The position numbers and the translations under genes are program-made. This document shows, one piece after another, positions 47,537-56,490 of a stretch of 64,000 bases of DNA; position 1 is the stretch's first letter; every line of letters starts with the position of its first letter. The stretch lies in the NCBI RefSeq assembly GCF_009812055.1, contig NZ_WQNH01000002.1, forward strand, positions 62,001 to 126,000. Reading direction: 5' to 3'. The stretch is from Chelativorans xinjiangensis (GTDB taxonomy: Bacteria; Pseudomonadota; Alphaproteobacteria; Rhizobiales; Rhizobiaceae). The notes below the pieces were generated by a model, which was given only the letters and a program-made list of their open reading frames with translations, was not told the origin of the DNA and did no database searches.

Positions 47537-47650
47537 CAGGGTCACCTCCTCCCGACCCTGACGGATGCGACCGGCCTTCACCTCCTCCCGATAGCCGGTC
47601 ACCAAAACGACACCCGCCGGACCTCCTCCCCCGGCGGGTGTTGTTTTTTT
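47537..47650 (+). ncRNA. CcsR/cuckoo/alpha-r14-type sRNA with three CCUCCUCCC loops
   Basis: Three hairpins in a row each present CCTCCTCCC in the loop: 47537-47560 (stem CAGGGTC/GACCCTG), 47569-47600 (stem GACCGGC/GCCGGTC) and 47610-47641 (stem ACACCCGCCGG/CCGGCGGGTGT). The third is followed by TTGTTTTTTT and acts as a Rho-independent terminator. CCUCCUCCC is complementary to Shine-Dalgarno sequences. sRNAs of this design occur downstream of DUF1127 genes in alphaproteobacteria (CcsR in Rhodobacter, alpha-r14/NfeR1 in Sinorhizobium, cuckoo RNAs). It is probably processed from the DUF1127 transcript. Confidence 0.85.
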
Positions 47651-47720
47651 ATGCAGTCCCTCCTTTTCCGCACCGCACTTCTCGTTGCATTCGCACCGTC
47701 TTCGCCCTATCTCGGACGAC

Positions 47721-49127
47721 ATGAAACATGCGCCCATTCACGTGATCGGCGGCGGGCTTGCGGGCTCGGAAGCCGCCTGGCAGGCGGCCGAGACCGGCGT
47801 GCCCGTCATCCTGCATGAAATGCGCCCCGTGCGCGGCACGGATGCGCACAAGACGGACGGCCTGGCCGAACTCGTCTGCTCCAATTCCTTCCGTTCCGAC
47901 GACGCCGAGACCAACGCGGTCGGCCTTTTGCATGCTGAAATGCGGTTAGCCGGCTCGCTGATCATGCGCGCGGGCGACGCCAGCCAAGTGCCGGCCGGCG
48001 GTGCGCTCGCGGTCGACCGCGAGGGATTTTCCCAGGCCGTCACGCGTGCCATCGAGGCGCATCCGCTCATTACGGTCGTGCGCGAGGAGGTGGACGGGCT
48101 GCCGCCCGCCGAATGGGACCAGGCGATCATCGCCACCGGCCCCCTCACCGCGCCTTCCCTTGCCGAAGCCATCCGGGCGGCCACGGGCGCCGAGGCGCTC
48201 GCCTTCTTCGACGCCATCGCGCCGATCGTGCACTTCGAGACGATCGACATGGATGTCTGCTGGTTCCAGTCGCGCTATGACAAGGTCGGCCCCGGCGGCA
48301 CCGGCAAGGACTACATCAACTGCCCGATGAGCAAGGCCGAGTACGAGGCTTTCGTGCAGGCCCTGCTCGACGGCGAGAAGACCACCTTCAAGGAATGGGA
48401 AGGCACGCCCTATTTCGATGGCTGCCTGCCCGTCGAGGTGATGGCCGAGCGAGGGCCAGAGACCCTGCGCCACGGGCCGATGAAGCCGATGGGACTCACC
48501 AACGCGCATAAGCCCGACGAAAAACCCTACGCCGTCGTGCAGCTCCGCCAGGACAATGCGCTCGGCACGCTCTACAACATGGTCGGCTTCCAGACGAAGC
48601 TGAAATATGGCGAGCAGGTGCGCGTCTTCCGCCTGATCCCCGGGCTGGAGAATGCCGAATTCGCCCGTCTCGGCGGTTTGCACCGCAACACCTATATCAA
48701 CTCTCCGGCGCTGCTCGACGGCACATTGCAGCTTAAATCGCGGCCGGGCCTGCGCTTCGCCGGTCAGATCACCGGCTGCGAAGGTTATGTGGAAAGCGCT
48801 GCGATGGGGCTCGTCGTCGGCCGTTTCGCCGCCGCGGAGCGCCTCGGCCATCCCATCTCGCCGCCCCCGCCGACGACGGCCTTCGGCGCGCTGGTGAACC
48901 ATATCAGCGGCGGGCACATTCTCGCCGACGACGAACCGGGAAAACGCTCCTTCCAGCCCATGAACGTCAATTTCGGGCTCTTTCCGCCGGTCGAGGTCCC
49001 GAGGACGGAAGGAAAGCGCTTGCGCGGCAAGGAGAAGACGTTGGCGAAGAAGCGCGCGATGAGCGCGCGTGCGCTTGCCGACTGCCGCGACTGGCTGGGG
49101 ATCGCCGCAAGGGCGGCCGCCGAGTAG
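47721..49127 (+). CDS. trmFO: tRNA (uracil-5-)-methyltransferase, folate/FAD-dependent
   Basis: TrmFO makes ribothymidine at tRNA position 54 using methylene-tetrahydrofolate. I chose the start [24 protein letters not shown], giving 468 residues. The FAD-binding [10 protein letters not shown] is at the N-terminus, followed by [30 protein letters not shown] with the catalytic Cys, and the C-terminal [16 protein letters not shown]. Confidence 0.97.
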   Translation: MKHAPIHVIGGGLAGSEAAWQAAETGVPVILHEMRPVRGTDAHKTDGLAELVCSNSFRSDDAETNAVGLLHAEMRLAGSLIMRAGDASQVPAGGALAVDREGFSQAVTRAIEAHPLITVVREEVDGLPPAEWDQAIIATGPLTAPSLAEAIRAATGAEALAFFDAIAPIVHFETIDMDVCWFQSRYDKVGPGGTGKDYINCPMSKAEYEAFVQALLDGEKTTFKEWEGTPYFDGCLPVEVMAERGPETLRHGPMKPMGLTNAHKPDEKPYAVVQLRQDNALGTLYNMVGFQTKLKYGEQVRVFRLIPGLENAEFARLGGLHRNTYINSPALLDGTLQLKSRPGLRFAGQITGCEGYVESAAMGLVVGRFAAAERLGHPISPPPPTTAFGALVNHISGGHILADDEPGKRSFQPMNVNFGLFPPVEVPRTEGKRLRGKEKTLAKKRAMSARALADCRDWLGIAARAAAE

Positions 49128-49132
49128 GCCGC

Positions 49133-50899
49133 CTACCGCCAGTCCTCCGACCGCAGCAGGATTGCCCCCTGAAAACTGGTCAGTCGCGGCGGATCGCCGA
49201 GATCGGCATAAATATAGTTCGGCATCAGCATCATCCTGCGGCCATCCGCATCGACCGGAATCTCCACCGGCCTGCCGGCGCCGTCAAGCCGCGCCATGCC
49301 TTCGATATCCTGCCCGGAGATGGGAAAGCGCACGATCTCCTCGCCCGCCATCACGACGAGCGCATTCTCTTCCAAGGTGAAAGAGACCTCGCGTCCCGAG
49401 GGCAAGCGCGCGGAAACCGGAGACTCGCTTTCGACAGAGACACTAATGTACTGGATCATCGTGTCGAAGCCCTTCACGGTGAAGACCGCGGTCTCGGGCC
49501 CGATATCGAACGAAAAGCCGCGTGGGCCTGAAAAACGGCGCGACGGGTCGAGCCCCCACGCCTTGGCTGTCTCCATATAGGCGTTGTCTGCGTTGGGCGG
49601 GATGTCCGTTCCCTCCGGCGCTACACGCGAGAGCGCCTTTTGGCTTTCGAGGAAGGTCAACGCCCCAAGCGCCTGCTCATGGCGCGCGCCCTCTACCGGG
49701 GGGTTCTCGACGATCTCGAGAAAGCGGGTGGTCTGGCTCCTGAGCGACAGCCCCAGCGCGCCCTGGGGCCCGAAGCTCACCAGGATAAGGGCCACGACCG
49801 GCACGCCAGCGATCACACGGATGTCGCCGCGCATGCGCGGGAAAAGTTGCAGGGCGAGGATAAGGGTGGTGACGGCACCGAAAAGCCCGAGCAGAAAGCG
49901 TTCGGGCGTTATGCCGAACTCTCCTACCCTCAAGGCCACCGCGTAGAAGAGAAGCGCCAGCGGCACCGGCAGGAAGAACGGCCACAGGCGCAGGAAGGCC
50001 CGTGTCGGCGCGCGCGCCCGGTCGAAGAATGGATTGATGATGATGAGCGTGCCGAAGATGCAAAGGCCGTAGACGAGCACCAGCCAGCCGATCTGCCCCT
50101 GCGGCACCTCGCCCGTAACGACGATCTTCAAGGCGTAGAGATGCAGGATCACCGCGTAGAGGATGAGAAGAGGTGCGGCGAGAAAATCGCCGAGCGCGCG
50201 CATGCCGCGGTCCATGAAGCCTGTCACCGCCGTGCCCGGCTCCTCGTCGAAGCGGTCGGGCAGCTGCCCCATGGCGAAGAGCGGCGCGGCGAAGAGACCG
50301 GTGAAGGCCCACACGTGGCTGTAAAGCTCGTCCGGCACGGCAAGCTCGAACAGAAGCGTCAGGCTGGCGAGGATTGCCGAGATGCCGCCGGCGAGCAAAA
50401 GCAGCGCCAGGAGGCCGAGCAAGGCGGCGAAGGCAGCCCGTGCCGAGAACATCCAGAACGCCCCGCTGCCGCCGCGCCCGACGAAGGGAGCGACCGGCAC
50501 CAGGCCGAGAAGCGCCGGGACCAGCGTCCATTGCAGCACCAGGAAGGTCTGAGGCAGCGCCATCAGCGCGAACGCTACAAGGCCGGCAACCAGCGCCATG
50601 GTCGACCTTGCCGGCCTCGAATAGCCCCGCGCCTCACCGAAGAGCGTAGCTGCAAGGGCAGCCAGCGCACCGCTCGCAAAGCCTAAAACCAGATCTGAAT
50701 CGTCGTTGAAGCGGCCCTGCCCTTCCGAGCCGAACAGGTGGATGTCGGCAATCAGCAGGTGCGCCTGGATGGCGGTGGCCAGTAGAAAGATCGTTGCCAG
50801 AGGAAAGCGGAGGACGGCCTCACGCAGGCCGACCAGCATCTCCATGAGCACGGCACGCCAGCCCGTTCCCGCGTTCCTGTCTCCCGCAGACGCAGCCAT
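49133..50899 (-). CDS. DUF4153 domain membrane protein
   Basis: The 588-residue protein has about eleven membrane helices over residues 30-390 and then a soluble C-terminal domain of about 190 residues rich in beta strands (FTVKGFDTMIQYISVSVESE, then REVSFTLEENALVVMAGEEIVRFPI). This matches the DUF4153 family, whose function is unknown. It is convergent with trmFO (5-bp gap). GGGAG lies 7 nt before the ATG. Confidence 0.85.
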   Translation of the reverse strand: MAASAGDRNAGTGWRAVLMEMLVGLREAVLRFPLATIFLLATAIQAHLLIADIHLFGSEGQGRFNDDSDLVLGFASGALAALAATLFGEARGYSRPARSTMALVAGLVAFALMALPQTFLVLQWTLVPALLGLVPVAPFVGRGGSGAFWMFSARAAFAALLGLLALLLLAGGISAILASLTLLFELAVPDELYSHVWAFTGLFAAPLFAMGQLPDRFDEEPGTAVTGFMDRGMRALGDFLAAPLLILYAVILHLYALKIVVTGEVPQGQIGWLVLVYGLCIFGTLIIINPFFDRARAPTRAFLRLWPFFLPVPLALLFYAVALRVGEFGITPERFLLGLFGAVTTLILALQLFPRMRGDIRVIAGVPVVALILVSFGPQGALGLSLRSQTTRFLEIVENPPVEGARHEQALGALTFLESQKALSRVAPEGTDIPPNADNAYMETAKAWGLDPSRRFSGPRGFSFDIGPETAVFTVKGFDTMIQYISVSVESESPVSARLPSGREVSFTLEENALVVMAGEEIVRFPISGQDIEGMARLDGAGRPVEIPVDADGRRMMLMPNYIYADLGDPPRLTSFQGAILLRSEDWR

Positions 50900-50983
50900 C
50901 CCGAATCTCCCTTCTCATAAAAAAACTAAATGAAACAGCTCCTTGGAGCGAAGAATTCAGGCGGAAATACGGCCAGGAAGGTT

Positions 50984-51826
50984 TCACCAGCCACGCATGG
51001 CGTGGCTCAGAAGCAGCCAGTGGCGGTATAGGGGAGAGATGGCGGCAACGTCTTCCAGCGGGTCGACAGCACCGCTTTCGATACGGTCGAGATAGGCGCC
51101 GGCAAGCGCTACGGGCAGATAGGCCGGGCGGAGCGAGCCAGGCAGCGCTCCCGCGCCCTCGCGGAAAGCCGCCAGATGCTCGCGCCCGAGCGCCGCCATG
51201 GCTGCCACCGCCCGCGCCGCGCCCTCCCTGTCTTCGCCGGCAACCAGCGCCTCACGCGTGGTGCCGGCCGCCTGCAGCATGTCGAGCGGGATATAGCACT
51301 GGCCGCGCCGGCGGTGGATCGGCAGCAGCCGCAGAAGGCCGGCAATCGCCTGTGCGCAGCCGGCGTGGCCGGCGAGCGCCGCCGTCCGTTCCGCCGCATC
51401 GGCGTCGAGCACGAGAGCGCAGAGCTGGATCAGCGCCGATGCCGTCTCGCCGCAATAGCCTTCGAGGTCCGTACGGCTCGGCATGGGGTCGTCGTAGAGG
51501 TCGAAGATGCGCGCTTCCAGCATGTTCTGGAAGGCGGCGGCCGGCAGGCGATGGGTGCGCACCGTATTAAGAAGAGCGGCCGCCACGGGGTGGCCGCCCG
51601 CCGCTTCCGGATCGCCGGCCGCCAGCACGTCTCGCCACCACTGCAGGCGCACCTCGCCGGGAAGCGGCTGGCTGATGCGGTCGCGCACCGCCGCGATTTC
51701 GGCATTGAAGGCGTGGAGCGAAAAGAGCGCGCCGCGCCGCGCCGCCGGTGCGTAAAGGGTGGCGAGATACCGGTCGGGATCGGCCTGGCGAACGATCGCA
51801 AGTGCTTCGGTTTCGGCCGGGCCCAT
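50984..51826 (-). CDS. Squalene/phytoene synthase-like protein (NDUFAF6-like)
   Basis: The 280-residue protein has the trans-isoprenyl diphosphate synthase fold (YLATLYAPAARRGALFSLHAFNAEIAAVRDRI, EVRLQWWRDVL, FDLYDDPMPSRTDLEGYCGETASALIQL). The second Asp-rich motif of true squalene synthases is not conserved. This form is the alphaproteobacterial relative of human NDUFAF6, a complex I assembly factor. It starts one base after the stop of the Mth938-like gene, downstream of secDF. A terpenoid role is less likely because no other terpenoid gene is near. Confidence 0.85.
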   Translation of the reverse strand: MGPAETEALAIVRQADPDRYLATLYAPAARRGALFSLHAFNAEIAAVRDRISQPLPGEVRLQWWRDVLAAGDPEAAGGHPVAAALLNTVRTHRLPAAAFQNMLEARIFDLYDDPMPSRTDLEGYCGETASALIQLCALVLDADAAERTAALAGHAGCAQAIAGLLRLLPIHRRRGQCYIPLDMLQAAGTTREALVAGEDREGAARAVAAMAALGREHLAAFREGAGALPGSLRPAYLPVALAGAYLDRIESGAVDPLEDVAAISPLYRHWLLLSHAMRGW

Positions 51827-51827
51827 A

Positions 51828-52217
51828 TCAATCGACGGCGATCAGTGCCGCGGCGACCGCGCGCTCTTCCGCCAGAAGCACGTTGAAGGTGCGCACCGCC
51901 GCCCCGGTCGCCATGGTCTCGACGGCCATTCCCGCTTCCTTCAACCTCAAGCGAAGCGCGGGAGGCAGAGACAGAAGCGTCCTGCCGGTACCCACCAGCA
52001 GGATTTCGATGGCGTCGGCCTCTGCCAGCGGCCGGGCAAAATCCTCTTCGCGCAGCGCCGCGGCGTCTGCCGCCGACCAGCCGTGAATACCGGAGGGAAG
52101 ACACAGGATCGAGCCGCGATGCGACATCTCGGCAAAGCGGAAACCGCCATTGCCATAGGCGTCGATCGCGGCGCGGCCTGGAAAGTGGGCCGCGCGGATC
52201 TGCATTCCACCGCTCAT
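51828..52217 (-). CDS. Mth938-like domain protein (NDUFAF3-like)
   Basis: The 129-residue protein (IDAYGNGGFRFAEMSHRGSILCLPSGIHGW, EILLVGTGRTLLSLPPALRLRLKEAGMAVETMATGAAVRTFNVLLAEERAVAAALI) belongs to the Mth938/DUF498 family, which includes the human complex I assembly factor NDUFAF3. Its ATG overlaps the secDF stop (ATGA) and it ends one base before the NDUFAF6-like gene, so secDF and both assembly-factor-like genes form one operon. Confidence 0.88.
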   Translation of the reverse strand: MSGGMQIRAAHFPGRAAIDAYGNGGFRFAEMSHRGSILCLPSGIHGWSAADAAALREEDFARPLAEADAIEILLVGTGRTLLSLPPALRLRLKEAGMAVETMATGAAVRTFNVLLAEERAVAAALIAVD

Positions 52218-54769
52218 CCCTTTGCCGCCACCTCGTCGACGCCCTTCTCTTCCTTCGGCGCGGTCTCCGCCACCGAGGGCCGCATCCTGAACAGGATGAG
52301 CAGCGGACCGGCGATGAAGATCGACGAGTAGGTGCCGATGACGACGCCGAAGATCATGGCCGCGGTGAAGGAGCGGATGACCTCGCCGCCGAAGGCATAA
52401 AGCGCCACCAGCGCCAGAAGCGTCGTCACGGAGGTCATGAGCGTGCGCGACAGCATCTGGTTCATCGACAGGTCGAGCAACTGCGGCAGCGGCATCTTCT
52501 TGAAGCGCCTCAAATTCTCGCGCACGCGGTCATAGACCACCACCGTATCGTTCAGCGAATAGCCGACGATCGTCAGGATGGCGGCAATACTCGTGAGGTT
52601 GAACTCGATGCCGGTGATGACGAAGAAGCCGATCGTCATGATGACGTCGTGCAGCGTCGCCAAAATCGCACCCACGGCGAACTGCCACTCGAAGCGCAGC
52701 CAGATGTAGATCAGGATCGCCAGCAACGACACCAGAACGGCGATGGTGCCGGCGCGTGCAAGTTCACCGGAGACCGTCGGCCCCACCACCTCGACGCGGC
52801 GGAAGGTATAGTCGTTCTCGAGTTCGCTTCTCACCTTGGTGATGGCGCTCTGCTCGGCATTTTCGCCGCCGTCCTGCGCCTGGACGCGGATCAGCACCTC
52901 GCGCGGGTCGCCGAACTCCTGCACCTGCACCTCGCCGAGATTGAGGCCGGAGAGGCGGCTTCGGATATCGGCAAGGTCAGCATTCCCCTCATGCGCCTGA
53001 ACCTCGATGCTCGAGCCGCCCTTGAAGTCGATTCCGTAGTTCATGTCGACGGTGACGAAGAGCGCGAGCGCGGCGATGGATGCCGCCGCCGAGAGCGTGA
53101 AGGTCATGCGGCGCAGCCACATGAAGCCGATGCTCGTCTCCGTCGGCACGACCTGAAGCGGCATACGCGGCAGCTCTTTCGGCCTGCGCCGCTTCACCCA
53201 TTCCGCCACCATCCAGCGTGTCAGCGTATAGGCGGAGAAGACGGTAGTGATGATACCGATGGCCAGCGTCACGGCGAAGCCGCGCACCGGACCCGTGCCG
53301 AGATAAAAAAGGATGACAGCGGCGATCAGCGTGGTGACGTTGGCATCCACGATGGTACCCAGCGCCTTCGAGAAGCCGGAATCCACCGCCTGGATGATCG
53401 ACCGGCCGGCCGCCCGTTCCTCGCGTATACGCTCGAAGACGAGCACATTGGAATCGACCGCCATGCCCATCGTCAACACGATGCCGGCAATGCCGGGCAG
53501 CGTCAGGGTCGCGCCCAAGCCGGAGAGGATCGCCACGATCATGCAGATATTCGCCACGAGCGCGACAACGGCGAAGATGCCGAGCAGCCCGTAGGTGGCG
53601 ATCATGAAAACGACGACAAGCGCCGCGCCGATGATTGAGGCGATCTTGCCGGCGTCGATGGAGTCCTGCCCGAGCCCGGGGCCCACCGTGCGCTCCTCGA
53701 TCACGGTGAGCGTCGCCGGCAATGCGCCGGCGCGCAGAAGCACGGCAAGGTCGTTGGCGGTCTGGACAGTGAAGTTGCCGGATATCTGGCCGCTACCGCC
53801 AAGGATCGGCTCGCGGATCTGCGGTGCCGAGATCACCTGCCCGTCGAGGATGATGGCGAAGAGGCGACCGACATTCTCCTGGGTCGCCTGCCCGAAACGG
53901 GTGGCACCCCTGGTGTCGAACCGGAAGGAGACGACGGGCTCGTTGGTGCGCTGGTCAAAGGTGGCCTGAGCGTCGACGAGGCTCTCGCCCGAAACGATGA
54001 CGCGGTCCTCGATGAGGTATGGCACGGGCGGATCGTCCATCGAGTACATCACCGTCGTGCCTGCCGGCGGCCTGCCCTGGATCGCCTCCTGGACGGGCAC
54101 CGACTGGTCCACCATCTGGAACGTCATCTTGGCCGTTTGGCCGAGGATGTCCTTGAGGCGCTCGGGGTCGTCGAGGCCCGGCACCTGGACGAGCACCCTG
54201 TCATCGCCCTGGCGCTGTATGATGGGTTCGGTAGTGCCCAGTTCGTTGACGCGGCGGCCGATCACTTCGATCGACTGCTCGAGCGCCGTGGCCAGACGGT
54301 AGCTGATCCCCTCCTCCGTCAGCTCCAGCCGCAGAAGGCCGGGCTCCGGTTCCGTTATCGTCAGTTCGCTGACCGTGCCGGAGCCGAACAGGCCGGAGGC
54401 GACGGGCTGCGCCAACTCGTCCAGCGCCTCTCTGGCCGCTTCCACCTCGCTTGCATCGCGGATGCGCACCTGCACCGCCTGCCCGGAGGCGGACAGGCCG
54501 GTATAGCCGATGCGTTCGCCACGCAGGAGCCGGCGCACGTCGTCGCGGGTGCTCGTCAGACGCTCGGCGATCAACTCACCGCGGTCGATCTGCAGCAGGA
54601 TGTGCGAGCCGCCCTGCAGGTCGAGCCCCAGCGTCATGGGCCGCGAGGGCGCCCAGCCCGGCAGCGGGGAGAAGTAGGATTGCGGAAGGACGTTCGGGGC
54701 AGCGTAGGCAACGCCGAGCGCCACGGCCAGCCAAATGAGGAACGTCTGCCAGCGCGGGAAATGTAACAT
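52214..54769 (-). CDS. secDF: Fused protein translocase subunit SecDF
   Basis: SecDF uses the proton gradient to pull proteins through SecYEG. The start MLHFPRWQTFLIWLAVALGVAYA has GAGG 4 nt upstream and gives 851 residues. The SecD half (about 1-520) includes GLDLQGGSHILL and the six-helix domain with GIVLTMGMAVDSNVLVFERIREE; the SecF half (about 545-830) includes MNYGIDFKGGSSIEV and VGYSLNDTVVVYDRVREN. The fusion is normal in this group. It is 50 bp downstream of yajC. Confidence 0.97.
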   Translation of the reverse strand: MLHFPRWQTFLIWLAVALGVAYAAPNVLPQSYFSPLPGWAPSRPMTLGLDLQGGSHILLQIDRGELIAERLTSTRDDVRRLLRGERIGYTGLSASGQAVQVRIRDASEVEAAREALDELAQPVASGLFGSGTVSELTITEPEPGLLRLELTEEGISYRLATALEQSIEVIGRRVNELGTTEPIIQRQGDDRVLVQVPGLDDPERLKDILGQTAKMTFQMVDQSVPVQEAIQGRPPAGTTVMYSMDDPPVPYLIEDRVIVSGESLVDAQATFDQRTNEPVVSFRFDTRGATRFGQATQENVGRLFAIILDGQVISAPQIREPILGGSGQISGNFTVQTANDLAVLLRAGALPATLTVIEERTVGPGLGQDSIDAGKIASIIGAALVVVFMIATYGLLGIFAVVALVANICMIVAILSGLGATLTLPGIAGIVLTMGMAVDSNVLVFERIREERAAGRSIIQAVDSGFSKALGTIVDANVTTLIAAVILFYLGTGPVRGFAVTLAIGIITTVFSAYTLTRWMVAEWVKRRRPKELPRMPLQVVPTETSIGFMWLRRMTFTLSAAASIAALALFVTVDMNYGIDFKGGSSIEVQAHEGNADLADIRSRLSGLNLGEVQVQEFGDPREVLIRVQAQDGGENAEQSAITKVRSELENDYTFRRVEVVGPTVSGELARAGTIAVLVSLLAILIYIWLRFEWQFAVGAILATLHDVIMTIGFFVITGIEFNLTSIAAILTIVGYSLNDTVVVYDRVRENLRRFKKMPLPQLLDLSMNQMLSRTLMTSVTTLLALVALYAFGGEVIRSFTAAMIFGVVIGTYSSIFIAGPLLILFRMRPSVAETAPKEEKGVDEVAAKG

Positions 54770-54819
54770 GCTGCCTCTTTTCGTTCGGGCCCAGGCCCGG
54801 CCTTCCGCCTGCAATAGGG

Positions 54820-55161
54820 CTATTTCTTGGCGGTCTTCTCAGGCGCCGTCGGCTCGCCCTTGACCCGCACCTCGGCGAGCATGGTGCGCACTGCCGTGAC
54901 CTTCATGCCGCCGCCCAAATCCACCTCGAGCTCGTTGTCGCCGATGACCTTGGTCACCTTTCCGACAAGGCCACCGCCGGTGACCACCGTGTCGCCCCGG
55001 CGCACCGCCGCCAGCATCTCGGTGCGCCTCTTCATCTGCTGGCGCTGCGGCCTGATGATAAGGAAATACATGATCACGAAAATCAGCACGAACGGCAGGA
55101 TGCTGACGAAAATGTCGGGTGCTCCCGCGCCCGCCTGGGCGTAAGCCGGTGTTACAAGCAT
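54820..55161 (-). CDS. yajC: Preprotein translocase subunit YajC
   Basis: YajC associates with SecDF. The 113 residues have a short periplasmic N-terminus, one membrane helix (FVSILPFVLIFVIMYFLII), the signature RPQRQQMKRR and a small cytoplasmic domain (GDTVVTGGGLVGKVTKV). It is the first gene of the yajC-secDF-Mth938-NDUFAF6-like operon. Confidence 0.97.
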   Translation of the reverse strand: MLVTPAYAQAGAGAPDIFVSILPFVLIFVIMYFLIIRPQRQQMKRRTEMLAAVRRGDTVVTGGGLVGKVTKVIGDNELEVDLGGGMKVTAVRTMLAEVRVKGEPTAPEKTAKK

Positions 55162-55325
55162 GAAAAACTCCTAGAAAATGCGGAAAGGGCCGGAAATGCC
55201 CGCCCGTCAAGCTCGCGCGGGAATATAGATGTTCGCACCCCGTTTGCAACTGTCCGCGGCCGGTCTTCCCGCTTTGCTGCCATGCGGCGTCAAGCTTGCA
55301 AATCGCGAATGGCTGTGACAGAACC

Positions 55326-55339
55326 GTACCGTACGGTAC
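55326..55339. promoter_or_regulatory. 14-bp perfect palindrome in the yajC/ATPase divergent gap
   Basis: GTACCGTACGGTAC is fully self-complementary and lies 36 bp before the ATPase start. It could be a protein-binding site; no factor is suggested. Confidence 0.35.
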
Positions 55340-55375
55340 TGACCTGTGAACCGACCGCCGGCTCGAAGGGTGATC

Positions 55376-56254
55376 ATGAGCGAAAAGACCATCGAAGCGC
55401 TGAACCAGAAGCTGGACCGGCTGATCGACGTCATCTCCCGTATCGCCCCTGCCCGCGCGGACGAGCCGCGCTTCGAGGAAGCAGACTGCTTCGTCTGGCA
55501 GGCCGAGAGCGGGTCGCTGATGCCGGTTGGCAAGGTCAACCGCGTCGACCTGTCGCTCATACACGGCGTCGACCGGGTGCGCGACATCCTCACCGACAAC
55601 ACGCGGCGTTTTGCCGCCGGCCTGCCGGCCAACAACGCCCTTCTGTGGGGTGCGCGCGGCATGGGCAAGTCATCGCTGGTCAAGGCGGTGCATGCCGAGG
55701 TCAACCGGACGCGGAAGAAGAGTGCCGCGCCCTTGAAGCTTATCGAGATCCACCGCGAGGACATCGAGGGCCTGCCCAGGCTCATGGCCCTGGTGAAGGC
55801 GGATGGGCACCGCTTCATCCTGTTCTGCGACGACCTGTCCTTCGACCGGGACGACACGTCTTACAAGTCGCTGAAGGCGGCACTTGAAGGCGGTGTGGAA
55901 GGACGCCCGGACAACGTCATCCTCTATGCCACGTCGAACCGTCGCCACCTCCTGCCGCGCGACATGATCGAGAACGAGCGCTCAACGGCCATCAACCCGT
56001 CCGAAGCGGTGGAGGAGAAGGTATCCCTGTCGGATCGGTTCGGCCTGTGGCTTGGTTTCCACAAATGCTCGCAGGACGAATATCTCGCCATGATCGAGAG
56101 CTACGCGCATTACCACGCGCTGCCGATCGAGGCTGAAGCGCTGCGCGCGGAAGCTCTGGAATGGGCGACCACCCGCGGCAGCCGCTCGGGCCGTGTCGCC
56201 TGGCAGTTCATCCAGGACCTGGCTGGCCGGCTGGGAAAGAACCTCAAGGACTGA
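55376..56254 (+). CDS. AAA+ ATPase, DUF815 family
   Basis: The 292-residue protein starts MSEKTIEALNQKLDRLIDVISRIAP, with GAAGG 7 nt upstream. It has Walker A ALLWGARGMGKSSLVKA near residue 92, Walker B RFILFCDDLSFD near 135, sensor-1-like NVILYATSNRRHLLPRDMI near 185 and an Arg-rich C-terminal lid. This matches DUF815, a common alphaproteobacterial ATPase with no established role. It is divergent from yajC. Confidence 0.9.
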   Translation: MSEKTIEALNQKLDRLIDVISRIAPARADEPRFEEADCFVWQAESGSLMPVGKVNRVDLSLIHGVDRVRDILTDNTRRFAAGLPANNALLWGARGMGKSSLVKAVHAEVNRTRKKSAAPLKLIEIHREDIEGLPRLMALVKADGHRFILFCDDLSFDRDDTSYKSLKAALEGGVEGRPDNVILYATSNRRHLLPRDMIENERSTAINPSEAVEEKVSLSDRFGLWLGFHKCSQDEYLAMIESYAHYHALPIEAEALRAEALEWATTRGSRSGRVAWQFIQDLAGRLGKNLKD

Positions 56255-56280
56255 CGGTAGGAGGTGCGCTGCATCCCGCG

Positions 56281-56418
56281 CCCTCGTGGTTCGTCCTTCG
56301 ACAAACTCGGGAGGCTCACCATGAGGGCTAGTGTTTACGCCCTTCCTCCAACGGTGCGGCTTGCACCGGCGTCGCCTTGCTTTCACCCTCATGGTGAGCT
56401 TGTCGAACCACGAGGGTG
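56281..56418. repeat. Intergenic inverted repeat
   Basis: The left arm 56281-56328 (CCCTCGTGGTTCGTCCTTCG then ACAAACTCGG and GCTCACCATGAGGGC) pairs with 56384-56418 (CACCCTCATGGTGAGCTTGT then CGAACCACGAGGGTG). It fills most of the 236-bp gap between the DUF815 ATPase and the nlpD-like gene and resembles a dispersed Rhizobiales element. Confidence 0.75.
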
Positions 56419-56490
56419 AAGGCACGCACTGCGTCCCCACACGATAGTGTTGTCATCGGAGATGGCGCAAAATCCGGGGGGAGACCTTAC

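Noticed and set aside
50984-51826. A hopanoid or carotenoid biosynthesis gene.
   Set aside because: The protein is squalene-synthase-like, but there are no other terpenoid genes nearby and it is coupled to the NDUFAF3-like gene and secDF.
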